Assembly: GCA_021014325.1 (NCBI GenBank)
Contig: CM037460.1
Span: 23,598,544-23,662,543 of the forward strand
Origin: Plazaster borealis
Taxonomy: Eukaryota; Echinodermata; Asteroidea; Forcipulatida; Labidiasteridae
DNA: 64,000 nt
Direction of reading: 5' to 3'
Numbering within the stretch: position 1 is the stretch's first letter; each line of letters begins with the position of its first letter. Shown here in pieces: positions 1 through 11,925 of the stretch. A program made the position numbers and the translations under genes. Below the pieces are notes generated by a model. The model searched no databases, was not told the DNA's origin, and saw only the letters and a list, made by a program, of their open reading frames with translations.

Positions 1-779
1 GTGGTATTTCTGGTGATGCATAGAGTCTGTTAACCTCCTAAATGGTATTTCTGGTGATGCACGGAGTCTGTAAACCTCCTGAAAGGTATTTCTGGTGATG
101 CACATAGTCTGTAAACCTCTTGAATGGTATTTCTGGTGATGCACAGACTCTGTACACCTCCTGAATAGTATTTCTGGCGATGCACAGTCTGTAAACCTCC
201 TGAATGGTATTTCTGGTGACGCACAGAGTCTGTAAACTTCCTGAATAGTATTTCTGGTGATGCACAGAGTCTCTAAACCTCCCGATGGTATTTCTGGTGA
301 TGCACATAGTCTGTAAACCTCTTGAATGGTATTTTTTGGTGATGCACAGAGTCTGTACACCTCCTGAATGGTATTTATGGTGATGCATAGAGTCTGTTAA
401 CCTTCTAAATGGTATTTGTGGTGATGCACGGAGTCTGTAAACCTCCTGAATGGTATTTCTGGTGATGCACAGAGCCTGTAAACCTCCTGAATGGTATTTC
501 TGGTGATGCACGGAGTCTGTAAACCTCCTGAATGGTATTTTTGGTGATGCACGGAGTCTGTAAACCTCCTGAATGGTATTTCTGGTGATGCACGGAGTAT
601 ATAAACCTCCCGAATGGTATTTCTTATGATGCATAGAGTCTGTAAACCTACTGAATGGTATTTCTGGTGATGCACAGAGTATGTAAACCTCCTGAATGGT
701 ACATTTGGTAATGCACAGTCTGTAAACCTACTGAATGGTATTTCTTGTAATTCACAGAGTCTGTAAAACCTCATGAATT
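1..779. repeat. 41-bp tandem minisatellite
   Basis: About 19 head-to-tail copies of a 41-bp unit containing GGTATTTCTGGTGATGCAC and GTCTGTAAACCTCCTGAAT fill this end of the window. Unit starts at 3 and 44 give the period. Copies differ by point changes and small indels, and the array probably continues beyond base 1. Since 41 is not a multiple of 3, the open frames across it are repeat artefacts. Confidence 0.95.
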
Positions 780-1275
780 GTACATATCAGAGAGGGTCTG
801 GTTCTAAAATAAGGGGAAACCCAGGGCCACAAGCCATTTTTCAGGAGTGTTTACAGTCGTCAAATCTTATCGCTGAAATGAAATATTATTTCCAGTGGTG
901 GGCATTGCGCAATATGACGATAAGTTAAAGTATTTATTGAAATGTCTAATACTGAACTTCATGTTAGATACCAATATTATGGGAATGTGTAAAATTTGTG
1001 TCTATACGTCAATTAATTTGTAGTTTTATAAGATGCACTGATAGTTTTGTGTTGCTACCATATACCAATATGTCAAACGCTTGAAATAAAGGTGTGTGTG
1101 TGGGTAGGTATACACATTCAAACCGGGGACCTATAACAAAACAGGACTATAGTGTCCCCGGTTGGAGAAAGTTCCCAAGTTGGAGAGCGTGTACAAAACC
1201 AATGGGAGCTGTTGCCAAAAAGTTAGAGTACAAACAAAAGAGGGGCAAAAGGAGGTCTCCAATCGCAGATGTTTA
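780..1275. other. Unassigned non-coding stretch
   Basis: AT-rich sequence after the minisatellite. I see no convincing gene, RNA or repeat boundary. Confidence 0.5.
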
Positions 1276-1690
1276 CACACTTGTGGGTGTGTGTGAGCGT
1301 GTCCATAACCATTGAAATCGAGGGCTTTAACAAAAGAGATCCGGTGTTTGACAGAGCGAGGACGTCCTCGCTTCGTTTACGTGTACAAACCCAATGGGGA
1401 CGTCGCAAAAAACCCAACTCTGTCCAAACAATGGGAGAACAAAGAGAAGTCCTCGATTAGCGGGATTTACAAATGTGTGTGTGTGTGAGTGACCGTGTCT
1501 ATCAATTGAAACCGAGGACTTTAACAAAAGGGGTCCGGGTGTTTGACAGAGCGAGGACGTCCTCGCTTCGTTTTCGTGTACAAACCCAATGGGGACGTCG
1601 CTAAAAAAAAACTATGACCAAACAATGGGAGAACAAAGAGAAGTCCTCGATTAGCGGGATTCACAAACGTGTGTGTGTGTGTGGGGGGGG
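1276..1690. repeat. Tandem repeat carrying GT tracts and a GAGGACGTCCTC palindrome
   Basis: Two ~200-bp units in tandem, each with a (GT)n tract, an accgaggactttaacaaaag segment, the perfect 16-bp palindrome GCGAGGACGTCCTCGC (1356-1371 and 1551-1566) and a caatgggagaacaaagagaa segment. A third copy lies at 7880-8100 with its palindrome at 7949-7964. Open frames across it are not conserved between copies. Confidence 0.75.
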
Positions 1691-4530
1691 GGGGGTAAGA
1701 AAAACTATTTTCAATTTGTGCTTCGTGTGTATAGCTCCCCTTGCACGAGCTAGGGTCAGTATAACCCGCAATCTATGTAAAAATTACCCAGAAATGCGTC
1801 AAACTGACGCAGAATTTGAGTTAAAATCCCATTTTTAACCACTTCCCGGGTCAGCCTGACTCAGAAATGGGTCAGACCTGGAATCCGATTCAATTTTGGC
1901 CCGGGAGTTTTCAGAGTGTAGACCATACACAAAATGAGAATATTTGATTGACAAATTATTGAGTCAATACGGGTAACTAATGTGATTTTATTGAGTCAGC
2001 TACACAGCTAGTATGGCGGTCTGCAGAGAGCTTTAGTTCTAATACCAGCTTTCATGCGAAATATTTGTGCATGAAATGATTGTGCAATGCAGGAGAACAT
2101 CGATTCCAATTCCCCAAAAACTTCTCTAAAAAAAATTTTATTTTGTTTGCTTAAAAACTCTGCATGATCATCGGGACGGATCACAGTTTTTTTAAATATA
2201 ATTAAACTCCGCCATTTTGTTTTTTTTTTTTTAATTCAAAAATCATTCCTCATCTACACCTAGCCAAATAGCATGGTAAATGTCTTGTTACCATCCGGGG
2301 TCTTTTTAACACATAACAAATCCATCGATTGCCAGCTCTCCTGGAATTCCTATAGGAATTGTGCATCAGTTACTTGACCTTGGGGTCAATAGCCACTACT
2401 GGGTGAAATGAACCATATCGTTTCCAGATGGCTTTTTCTGTATACATGTACACTGGCTGTAAGCAGTGACCTGGTTGTTTATATGGATGAATGGAGTAGG
2501 GTCCATATCTAATGGTTTGGGCCATTTGAAAGTGATTGGGTTCTCAACAAAAATGAATTACACGCTAATACAAACGGACAGTAGCCTACTGTCCGATGGC
2601 GTAAGCGTGTGTTTTTGTTTTTGATGGTGTCACGCAGTGCCGAAAGGCACACGTTATGGACGTAAAAAAAAGTTACTCAATTAGAAAACACCATGAGAAC
2701 CAAATAATGTAAACTTGCCGTAGGCCTACAGGTTGATTGAATGATGTGTATTGAAACAGAATAAGTTCTTTTTTCATTGTCAATGATTCATTAAACAAGA
2801 TTAAATAATTATCAAAAACAAATTTCAGATTTTGTCTTCTTATAGCAGACAACCACCACGGCCCCATTTAACGAAATATTACTGCTTTAAAACGTTTAGC
2901 ATAAGTTATTATCACATTTATAATCTTATTGTTCATGATTGATCTACAACTTTTCCTTTCCACTTAGTACTTTCAAAAACAAAATGTTTACCAGCTAGTT
3001 GACCGTTGACCATTTATTGAAAACAGCCTAACTATGCACGGGTCATACCATGGCATAACGACTCTGCCCGAGATCTGTTTCCGATTGTTGCAGACTGGCA
3101 TAGTTTATCGATCATTCGAAACCACAGTGGGACTATGTGACAAAGAGACTTCAATTTTGAGATGGGCTCAACGTCTAAAGTGGTGACTTGAACGATGCCA
3201 TTGTGACGGTAAATGTGAGATCTCGGCGTGTGAGCAATTTTACTATTTTCTGTATCATAATAAAAGCCGTACTTGATTGTTAATGTCACGTCACTCGGAC
3301 TGATGTTCTTAAATAAACACAGAATCAAGTTTTTTTAATGCGCAACGTCTCATTCTAAGTTGAGCTTTGACTATGGACTTCTGTGGATTTAAGGAAGGGC
3401 ACTCCCCTTTATTTTCACAAGGACATTTTTTAAATAAAAGGCAAAAATGTACAGCAAATCTCAATTTTTAGGTAAACAAAATTACGTAAAACGCCTGTGA
3501 AATGTCCTAAACTGCACCACAGCACATCTAATGTTAAAGGAACGTTACAGAACTGGTAATTAAAATTTTCTTTATGATCACAGATTTACATAAAACTTAC
3601 ACGGTCTAATGATGATGATAGTAGAAAACATCCCTATAAATATTTCTGACTGAAATGCCATATTTGATGAGAAATAAATAAAACTAATTTCCGATTGGAG
3701 TTTATCGCTCATGAACGTTTTATTCATGCATTGTATAACACATGCAAATGTGTAATCGGTTTTTCACTATTTTCTCGTGACCCAGATGGCCGATCGATCT
3801 CAAACTTCTACAGGTTTGTCAGTTTATGTATATGGTGGATTATATAAAGTGCTTACACTGCCAGTTATCAAAACCCAGTTATGTAATGTTCCTTTAACAA
3901 ATAACGCACACATAGATCCTTGTCATATGATTGGTATAACACGCGTCACGTGTCATACTTTATTTTGCCATTATACTGCCGCGACGTGTGACGCTCCAAA
4001 ATTTAATATAGGAGTCCTATATCGATAATTATAAGACGCTTGGGACACTTTGCAGCGGAGTGTCGCAGCGACGCTTCCAAAATAATCGTTACCGCCCGTT
4101 CTTCCCAACGAAACAAGGTCGTGTCACGGTTAGCCGGACTAGGTTGGTGTTTACATGGAGTCGTCCACGTTGTTTAGAATGTAAGTTTTGTTTTGTTTTT
4201 AAGAATTTTCAGAGTGTTGGGTGGACGAGTTTCCGTGTCCAATTTGTGTTTATTTTGAACAACCCCCCCCCCCGAACAAAAACTAAACACAAAAAACAAA
4301 CAAACAAACAAACAAATGACACAAGGATCCATGTGTGTGTGTGTTCTATAAAACAATGCATTTCGTTCGTGCTTCTCGTAGAATATAATCACTCGGTGAA
4401 ATCTGGCTGTATCATTTCAATCGGCTTCGCCTCGTGACATGGAATAGGCCAGATTTCACCTCGTGATTATGCACTATTTGTATTGCAATACTAATACAAT
4501 TATATTGCGCCGCACTCAAGCAAGGCACGC
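1691..4530. other. Gene-poor spacer
   Basis: Non-coding sequence with poly-T/poly-A runs and short GT tracts. A 98-codon minus-strand frame at 3032-3328 ends with a short peptide (KLCQSATIG) resembling the start of the PAN-like exon at 13,513-13,833. It could be a relic exon, but this is too weak to call. Confidence 0.45.
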
Positions 4531-4532
4531 TT

Positions 4533-5070
4533 AAAGACACTGAACACGTTTGGTAATTGTCAAAGACCAGTGTTCTCACTTTAAAAAAGCCTGTTAAAAT
4601 TTGGGCTAAATTGGTCATTGAAGTTGCAAGAAAATGATGACAGAAAAAAACCCACCTTGTTGTACAAATTTGTGTGCTTTCAGAAAGGAATAAAAGGCTT
4701 CAGGCCTGAAGTCTTTAATTGTTTTAATGAGAAATTACCTCTTTCTCACTTGGTGTATCCCAACATATGCATAAAATAAAAAGCCTGTGAAAGTTTGGGC
4801 TCAATTGGTCATCGAAGTTGCAAGAAAATGATGAAAGAAAAAACACCCTTGTTGTACAAATTTGTGCGCTTTCAGATAGGAATAAAATCTTGTTGCAAGT
4901 AGTTTTTATTATTGTAGTGAGAAATTACCTCTTTCTCAAAAACTACGTTACTTCAGAGGGAGTCGTTTCCACAATGTTTTATACTATCAACAGCTCTCCG
5001 TTGCTTGTTACCAAGTAAGTTCTTATGCTAATATATATTTTGAGTTTTACCAAACGTGTACAGTGCCTTT
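4533..5070 (+). mobile_element. MITE family B, forward copy with internal duplication
   Basis: Bounded by ACACGTTTGGTAATTG near 4545 and TTACCAAACGTGTACAGTGC near 5050. The same family occurs in reverse orientation at 10.9, 11.9, 57.6, 58.6 and 63.1 kb. Part of the interior (tcaattggtcat, gttgcaagaaaatgatg, aaacacccttgttgtacaaa) appears twice. It encodes no transposase. Confidence 0.75.
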
Positions 5071-6048
5071 AAAGGCCATGTACAATTAAACTCAGAATAT
5101 GCATAAATTAAACATTAACTATACTAAGCATTTATAAATCAACACGATGCAGACGTAAATAGTATATTAAGATAAAATTAATGAGCTGAACAAAAAGTAG
5201 GATGGGTTAAAAAGTGCAAATATTCTAGCAAAATATTCCCCCCCAGATAACATTATAATCAATTAAAAATACATTCTTTTCTTAAGATGATTCTGTTCAT
5301 TCATAGTTAATTAACTCATTAAAATTGTACATGTAGTTTAACCATCAGCGCCGTCACTATGGTAAAATTTTAGGGGGGGGGCACAATGGTTGCACCATTT
5401 CTTTCTGGGGGAGGACTTCTGGCCAAGTTGCCGTTTGCCCCTTTCTTACCAGCGCACTCGTTATGCCATTTATTATTTTTCGTGAGTGTAAAAACAAATA
5501 TATTGTCTGCATGTAAATTAACAAATAGTTATAACAACATCGAAAATATCACATTAAAGCTTATGAAATGTAAGATTTTACTTTAGTAAAATTTAATCTC
5601 AAAAGTCCAGATTTCAAATGGGGGGGGGGGGGCATCAATTGGTGTGGGGCACGTGACCCCTAGTTATGCCACTGTGTTTAACATTGTTTCACCATCTTGA
5701 GTTTTGATGTTTTTTTGTTAAGAATTCATCAACGAGTTTAAAGAGTGTAATAGCGTCATCAAATTGTTTAGATGAAAGTTCGGAAATCCACATTTTGAAA
5801 CGTTATACATCATAAAATGAAAGTACACCAATATAAAAGATGGTATTGCAAACTTAATGCGACTCTTTTTAAAAATCACATATTTATAGTTATTTTTTTC
5901 CTCACTCATCCTTTAGATTACGCCAACGTACGGAAAAAATTCTTATTGGAAATAACGAAAGGAACAGATAGTCAAAATATGTTGATTATGATGAAAACAT
6001 TGGTACATAGAGAAGTGTATACCGGTACTTGGATACAGTGCAAGGCAA
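5071..6048. other. Unassigned non-coding stretch
   Basis: AT-rich sequence with G-runs at 5371-5382 and 5619-5632. I see no supported gene. Confidence 0.45.
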
Positions 6049-6328
6049 GTCGTGGCGTGTCCGAGCGGATAAGAACACCGAACTCAAGCTCTGGTGTTTC
6101 TGATCAGCAGAGTGTGGGTCACGAATCCCAGTCGTGATATTTGTGTCCTTAAGCAAGACACTTAACCACATGCTTCGTCCTTCGGATGGGACGTGTGTTG
6201 TGTAATGCACGTAAAAGAACCCAGTGCACTTATCGTAAAGAGAAGGGCTTCCCCCGGTGTTCCTGGTTGGATTGGCTGCATACATGTAGTAGGCGCTATA
6301 CAAATACGTTATATTATTATTATTATTT
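6049..6328 (+). mobile_element. tRNA-Leu-derived SINE
   Basis: A degenerate tRNA-like head (GTCGTGGCGTGTCCGAGCGG at the start, B-box-like cacgaatcccagtcgtgat) is followed by a body containing cttaagcaagacacttaacc and a 3' end in (ATT)n. Copies lie at 17.6 and 62.2 kb forward, and a related reverse pair at 14.3 and 61.1 kb. Confidence 0.8.
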
Positions 6329-6720
6329 AAGTTTGCTAATCTGAAGAAAGACAAGAAAATGGCGTTGTGCAATGGTAGCTAAAAGTTATGAATAATGAGT
6401 ATCTTCTTTGGACGCCAGGCCTGCTAACTTTTCAAAGTCCGGCACTTGGCACGTGGTTAGGGCCTGGAGACTGTACAAGTTTACTTGTGTGGTTCCTAGT
6501 CATACCAAAATCTTCGTTACTTTGGAGAAGTTAATAGTTTGAAGGTTCCTACTGCACCGATGTCGAGCTGATTTCTTTAATCGTATTCCGTTTTTTTGTT
6601 TTGTTTTTCTAATTTAGATATCTCCTTAGCAGAGATTTGCGCTATAAAGAAATGGTTGTGTCTGTGGATATTTTTGTTCTCTTGTTGACTGTTAAAAGCT
6701 GGTGTTTTAGGTTGACGTGT
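6329..6720. other. Unassigned non-coding stretch
   Basis: No gene seen. The left limit of the large duplication shared with 28.8 kb onward falls at about 6715. Confidence 0.45.
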
Positions 6721-7626
6721 TTATGCAGAAATCGCTGGACAGCAGTAAACTTGACATGAGTCCCATGGCCTTGGAGTGTTTGCCACAATGCCTTCGTAGC
6801 ACTCATCTGAGACAGCTTTATATCGACTACATCCGTCATTGAACAGTTTAGCGTCGCGGTCGGGCATCGAATAATACAGCCAATGCATACTGTTTTCCTC
6901 GAAGCAGTTGCCGAATTGGTAAGGAGGTTGACGGTACCCTTGCATATAGGCTTCTTTCAATTCAGCAAGGGTACATAGGTGAGCTTCCAGAGCAGAGCAA
7001 GCACTTGCCATCTCATCACGGTCTTCCTCAGCGTACATCTCTTGTGTGATGATGGGGTCTCGAGGGCTCACTAGCCCGGGGCAGCACATGGCAGGAGAAG
7101 AACTCTCTTCACTCAGGTCTGGGCAGCAGATTGCTTGACCGGAGGGATCTGGCGTCGGTGTGCTTGTCACAATGCCATCATAGCACTCGCGACCAGCTGT
7201 ACCACAACCATCGTTGAGCAGTTGAACGTTGCGGTTGGGTACCGAGTAATAAAAGCTTTTGCCGTTGTCAGGTTGTCGATAGCCTCTCAAGTATGCCTCC
7301 TTCAACTCGGCCAGTGTACAGAGGTGAGCGTCTAAGTCAGAGCAAGCCTCTGCATGCCCATCACAGTCAGTAACATCGTAGCTCTGACTCGTAATGATTG
7401 GATATGGTGTATCGTACTCTTGGTAAGTCAGTCCAGTTGCGTTCACCAGGATCTTCTTATCAGGTACAGAGTACCAGAAGCTGATAGCAGTAGGTATGTC
7501 TGGGTATTTGCCAGCCTTGTAGGCCTGACGTAACTCCCATGGTTGACAGAGATGTTTGCCGGCTCTTTGACACTCAGCTGAAGCTGAGTCGTGCGAATCT
7601 GAAGACATCATTAAGAAAGTACACAC
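6721..7626 (-). CDS. Cys-rich three-repeat protein, last exon (unknown function)
   Basis: I do not recognise the family. The 302-codon frame contains three degenerate repeats, each with a pattern like C-x(5)-HLC-x(2)-[WA]EL[RK][QE]AY (near residues 20, 95 and 210), followed by a YS[VM]P[DN]R motif and, in repeats 2 and 3, a C-rich tail with CYxGIV and CC. The spacing of cysteines suggests a disulfide-bonded extracellular protein; no signal peptide is visible, so the 5' end is missing. A likely upstream exon lies at 7683-7740. The start is therefore not a true initiation site. A second copy lies at 28,793-29,697. Relative to it, this copy lacks 11 bases at the 5' edge of the exon (near 7630), which would shift the frame if the same splice site is used. 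It may start at the internal Met-Met instead, or be non-functional. Confidence 0.65.
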   Translation of the reverse strand: MCTFLMMSSDSHDSASAECQRAGKHLCQPWELRQAYKAGKYPDIPTAISFWYSVPDKKILVNATGLTYQEYDTPYPIITSQSYDVTDCDGHAEACSDLDAHLCTLAELKEAYLRGYRQPDNGKSFYYSVPNRNVQLLNDGCGTAGRECYDGIVTSTPTPDPSGQAICCPDLSEESSSPAMCCPGLVSPRDPIITQEMYAEEDRDEMASACSALEAHLCTLAELKEAYMQGYRQPPYQFGNCFEENSMHWLYYSMPDRDAKLFNDGCSRYKAVSDECYEGIVANTPRPWDSCQVYCCPAISA

Positions 7627-7682
7627 AGTTCACTAAGTGAGCAAATATTACATATTGCAAAATAAAAAAAGACATGTACATA

Positions 7683-7740
7683 CCTCGTATCTTGGTTTGG
7701 AATTGCTGAAGCTGTTTCATAAAGCCACGCTGTAAATCAA
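7683..7740 (-). CDS. Probable upstream exon of the Cys-rich repeat gene
   Basis: On the minus strand a short open stretch encoding LQRGFMKQLQQFQTKIR ends at a good donor (GAG|GTATGT, plus-strand acatac at 7678-7683). The paralogous copy near 29,742-29,797 keeps the same coding sequence and donor. The 5' limit is not determined. Confidence 0.5.
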
Positions 7741-7879
7741 AGGAAACAAAACGGGCGCAGGTCAAATGGGATACACACCAAATCTAATCACCACATCGAA
7801 TTCTGCCGCCATTTTTGTTGTGTGTTGTTATACATCAGTTCTGGTCAGGGCAACAAAAGTGGAGACTTAACCCTTTGGG

Positions 7880-8105
7880 TGTGTGGGTGAGCGTGTCTAT
7901 CCATTCAAACCGAGGACTTTAACAAAAGGGATCCGGGTGTTTGACAGAGCGAGGACGTCCTCGCTTCGTTTTCGTGTACAAACCCAATGGGGACGTCGCT
8001 AAAAAAAATATGTCCAAACAATGGGAGAACAAAGAGAAGTCCTCGGTAAGCGGGATTTACAAACGTGTGTGTGCGTGTGTGTGTGTGTGTGTGTGTGGGG
8101 GGGGG
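7880..8105. repeat. Third copy of the GAGGACGTCCTC/GT-tract repeat
   Basis: Same order of blocks as 1276-1690: accgaggactttaacaaaag, the 16-bp palindrome at 7949-7964, the caatgggagaacaaagagaa segment, then a long (GT)n and a G-run. A remnant (GT and G tracts) occurs near 29,887-29,936 in the paralogous segment. Confidence 0.7.
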
Positions 8106-8436
8106 GTCACAATGTGCCCATATTCACTCAATTTACCTGACGTCCTCATCACAATGATCGTGGTTGCGTCAGCTTTGGGGATTCAATGTCCCTGTGTAAA
8201 TGATTGTACAATTTGCGAATCTTCGTCTTTTACACGCTTTAAACGAATTGACTCCCAAAATGGTGAGCCTGGTAGACAGTCGCTACGTTGGTACAAGTTA
8301 GTGGCCGATGTCATATATATTTTTTTCCTGACCTTTTGCGGTGAGGCCATTCATCAACAAGTGATGTGACTTTCCATAAACATTGTCTAAGATGATAATT
8401 ACAAATAAGGAGGGTTAGTTTGCCCAGGTCGACAAC
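8106..8436. other. Duplicated non-coding spacer
   Basis: Sequence partly matching 29,937-29,990. No gene seen. Confidence 0.4.
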
Positions 8437-8853
8437 GGGTGCGCTCGTCCCCGGTGACCCCCCTACCCCCAACATGAGCCATTTCAACTTCCATAACAGT
8501 GCATCCTGAAAATACTTTCATTGTATGCATTATGTCTGAAACTCTTTGTATAAAAGCAATATCGTAACATAATTATTTTCTAGGTAAAACTGCAATGTTA
8601 AACTATTTTACCAGTTTAGGTAACGATAACATAGTTATTTTATGCTTTAAAAATTGCTGACTTAAGCGTGATAAAGTGTGCGAATGAATTACTGCAAAGT
8701 ACGGCCATGGGGGCGTTTTTCGTCGTGACGTCATGCCCCGGGTCACCAGCAGGTTACTTGCGGTCTGACCCGGGTGAGCGTCGACAACGACGTCAAAGCT
8801 ACTCGAACTGGGGGCAGACATGATTCGACCCGTGAAGCTAATCAAACGCACCC
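8437..8853. mobile_element. Possible small TIR element (gggtgc...gcaccc)
   Basis: Starts with gggtgcgctcg and ends with aagctaatcaaacgcaccc, resembling the ends of the element at 18,712-19,260, but the left inverted repeat is poor. Its paralogue in copy 2 is interrupted by the SWIM-gene fragment at 30,256-31,944. Confidence 0.35.
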
Positions 8854-9204
8854 AATATTAAAATCTGAAAGGGGCCTATCGTTACCATGACAGCCGTTTA
8901 TTTGTTTACATTGTAATTTCCTTTTTACATTATAGTGCACTGCATCTTACGCGTATTTCCCGCCTGTAGATCTGTTGATCAAAGCTGGCGGCCATACTTG
9001 TTAGCTTCTTCCCCTCAACAGACCAATTATGCTTGTCATATAATCAACTCAGTGCCTCCTATTTATTTTGTCATTTAATACTAATATATTTCATGCATGT
9101 AGGAACCGGGGGCTGCGGGGGCCACTGGTCCCCGCTAAAAACATACTGTGGGGCGGCCTCCCTACAAGAAAACATGTATAAATTGCGTTTATCGAGGGAT
9201 GGTA
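8854..9204. other. Segmental-duplication spacer with empty site of the 6.1-kb transposon
   Basis: Matches 32,052-32,198 plus 38,308-38,517. The uninterrupted string ggccatACTTgttagc at 8992-9005 is the unoccupied form of the site filled at 32,199-38,307. A second empty copy lies at 40,388-40,400. Confidence 0.75.
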
Positions 9205-9900
9205 TACTGTGCAAGTCTCGCGCGTATCGGAACGAGACACGTCAAACGAAGAACTCTCTGAAATCAAATCTTTCCTTTAAATAATATCTAATGACAAAAT
9301 CTGAACAACGAAAGTACTCATTACATGTTTATAAAATCAGTTTTAGTTTTCATATTAAATACACAAATAATGTGTTAATTTTTATTGAAGCAAAATTAAA
9401 ACTCTGGGACAAAACTGCTTATTTTTTTATTCTTACCTTTTCAGAAACCACTTACGTGGATTCGTGATGGTCAAACGGGCGTAAAATTAACGCTTGGTGC
9501 AGTTTATAGAGGGCTGATGCCTCAACAAATATAGACTGCAATGAAAAGGCTTTCGCGGTGCAATTGCAGCATCTAGCGATTATATTAGTGCATCCAAAAC
9601 AAGCGTTTACACAAGTTTTGTGATCGGTGGTGAGCACAAAATTCTTAAATTTTTGCAGCAACCGGAAGCTAAGGTCAAGTTTAATTTTCGGGTTTTCTTC
9701 GTTAAATTGTTGAATTGATTTTACTTTCATATTTTGTATCACTAAGTATTACATTCCCAACAACATTGTATATCTTCCATTGTCATAAACCACGTCAAAC
9801 TAAAATAATTGACCAAACAAAATCTTGCCCACGTAAATCTCCATGGTTGGGACCACAATGGTCCCGGAAGTTCAAATATGCGCGAGACTTGCACACAGTA
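9205..9900. mobile_element. 0.7-kb non-autonomous TIR element, copy 1
   Basis: Ends carry inverted ACTGTGCAAGTC / GACTTGCACACAGT with a TA on both sides. A nearly identical copy is at 38,518-39,218 and an inverted diverged copy at 15,325-16,012. The locus at 40,596-40,612 shows the same flanks without the element. A 97-codon minus-strand frame inside (9452-9742) is open in two copies but not in the third, so I do not call it a gene. Confidence 0.75.
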
Positions 9901-10539
9901 TATTGCAGTATACGGACCATTCAAACGGATTACAACGAACATGGAAACTTAATTGCAGGTATTTTGCTTACGAGTCTGACAAATGAATCCTCAAACTCAC
10001 ATAGCCTATACTCAGTTATTCATGACCCATCAGTCAGTTTTGGAGTGTCACTAAATTGGGCAGCGCCTTCATTTATCATTCAATTTGAGCCTAATATTTT
10101 CATGGGGCCCGAACATCTGATAGGTCGCATCTCTGGCTTTTGCTTGGGCCCATGAATTCCCTAAAGTTAAAATTGATCGAAGTGGCCCTTTTAAGGAAGA
10201 TGTTAAAATAAGTGCCATTAATCAACCAATCATGTCATACATGCCAGAAATGGAAATATGAGTATTATTGAAGAAACTTTATGAGAGCGTAAGACTGTAA
10301 GCCAATAATATGGAATTCTCTTTATAATCTTGTTACTCGAAATTGCTCAAGATTGCACCATCGGAGCATCTATAGAGTCAGAACGAAAATGAGCCATAAG
10401 GGCTTTGCACTTAGCAAGTTTGTACGGGAGGAGTTTTGGTGATAAATCCTTTACAATGTATCAGCTCCTGAAAGGGGACTGACCAATGATTTTGAGCTTT
10501 TCCGGGCTTGCTTTCCATAGATTATCATTCATTTAAAAA
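9901..10539. other. Segmental-duplication spacer with empty site of the Polinton
   Basis: Matches 39,219-39,410 and, more completely, 40,602-41,622 plus 57,041-57,261. The string ggaaTTCTCTttataatc at 10,312-10,328 is the unoccupied target of the Polinton (TTCTCT at 10,316-10,321). A ~460-bp block present in the other copies is missing after gggcccgaac near 10,110. Confidence 0.75.
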
Positions 10540-10899
10540 GGCATCGCACGTTTGGTAATTGGAGCCTATTGTTTGTTTCAATACTATATAGTTGATACCA
10601 TAATTTCATTTCAAAAGGTGGTAGCGTTTTTGAGATAATTGCCGCAAATCTGGAGCGGTTATGTCCACGCAGGAAGAATAATCTGCATTGGAATACACAC
10701 TCTGAGAAGCGTTACCGTAACGCTTCTCAATATTCCAAATATTTTTGGGATAAAAAGTGATATATTTTTCCATAACCGCAGTCCTTCGAAGTAAAAAGTC
10801 GCTCAAAATGTATTATACTATCCAAAGCTGCTGTATTTCTTCCCAAGTAACTTTTATTGCCATAAATTTACAGAGTCATTACCAAACGTGTACGATGCC
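10540..10899. mobile_element. MITE family A, copy 1
   Basis: 360-bp element with TIRs GGCATCG..ACGTTTGGTAAT and ATTACCAAACGTGTACGATGCC, and a strong central hairpin GAGAAGCGTTAC/GTAACGCTTCTC near 10,709. It is directly followed by a family B MITE. Other copies are at 11,560, 57,262 and 58,281. Confidence 0.85.
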
Positions 10900-10904
10900 T
10901 TTAA

Positions 10905-11270
10905 ATGTATCGTACAAGTTTGGTAATGACTCAAAACAAGTATTAGCATAACAACTTACTTGGTAACAAGCAACGGAGAGCTGTTGATAGTATAAAACAT
11001 TGTAGGAAACGACTCCCTCTGAATTAACGTAGTTTTTGAGAAAGAGGTAATTTCCCACTAAAATAATAAAACAATTCTTGCAAGAAGTTTTATTCCTATC
11101 TGAAAGCACACAATATTGTGCAACAAGGGGTGTTTTTTCTTTCATAATTTTCTTGCAACTTCGATGACCAATTGAGCCCAAATGTTCACAGGCTTGTTAT
11201 TTTATGCATGTTGGGATACACCAAGTGAGAACACTGGTCTTTGACAATTTCCAAACGTGTTCAGTGCCTT
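10905..11270 (-). mobile_element. MITE family B, copy 2
   Basis: Starts with gtatcgtacaagtttggtaatgactc and ends with ccaaacgtgttcagtgcc. The termini share the ACACGTTTGGTAAT core with family A. It is in opposite orientation to the copy at 4533-5070. Confidence 0.8.
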
Positions 11271-11559
11271 TAGGCCACCTGCACTGAACAATATTACATA
11301 AAATATCACCTTGGAAGTTATTCCTCAAAATTGAGTTTGCAACCCCCCCCCCCATTTGAAAATCATGGATCCGCCCCTGTGATTAGAGACCAGGCTACAC
11401 AGCATTCTCACAAATCAGGAGTTTGGGTGATAAATCCTTTACAATGTATCAGCTCCTGAAAGGGGACTGACCAATGATTTGGAGCTTTATATCCGGGCTT
11501 GCTTTCATTGTATCTCAGTGTGTAAACACCACATCCATAGATTATCATTCATTTAAAAA
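11271..11559. other. Spacer between two MITE A/B pairs
   Basis: Contains gtgataaatcctttacaatg and catggatccgcccctg segments that recur beside each pair, showing that a ~1-kb unit was tandemly duplicated here (and at 57-59 kb). Confidence 0.6.
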
Positions 11560-11920
11560 GGCATCGTACACGTTTGGTAATTGGAGCCTATTGTTTGTTT
11601 CAATACTATAGTTGATACCATAATTTTATATCAAAAGGTGGTAGCGTTTTTGAGATAATTGCCGAAAATCTGGAGCGGTTATGTCCACGCAGGAAGAATA
11701 ATCTGCATTTGAATACACACTCTGAGAAGCGTTACCGTAACGCTTCTCAATATTCCAAATATTTTTGGGATAAAAAGTGATATATTTTTCCATAACCGCA
11801 GTCCTTTGAAGTAAAAAGTCGCTCAAAATGCATTATACTATCCAAAGCTGCTGTACTTCTTACCAAGTATGTTTTTATTGCCATAAATTTACAGAGTCAT
11901 TACCAAACGTGTACGATGCC
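11560..11920. mobile_element. MITE family A, copy 2
   Basis: Same TIRs and central hairpin as the copy at 10,540. Part of the second A/B pair. Confidence 0.85.
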
Positions 11921-11925
11921 TTTAA

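Noticed and set aside
30..774. Several long frames across the first 780 bases
   Set aside because: They are translations of the 41-bp minisatellite in different phases.
3032..3328. 98-codon minus frame with a KLCQSATIG peptide like the PAN exon
   Set aside because: Only a nine-residue similarity, no splice structure and no Cys pattern; not enough for a gene.
8437..8853. Confident member of the 18,712-19,260 TIR family
   Set aside because: Only the right end matches well; kept as low-confidence.
9452..9742. 97-codon minus frame repeated at 38,770-39,060
   Set aside because: Lies within a non-autonomous TIR element and is not open in the diverged third copy at 15.5-15.8 kb. The two open copies are too alike to show selection.
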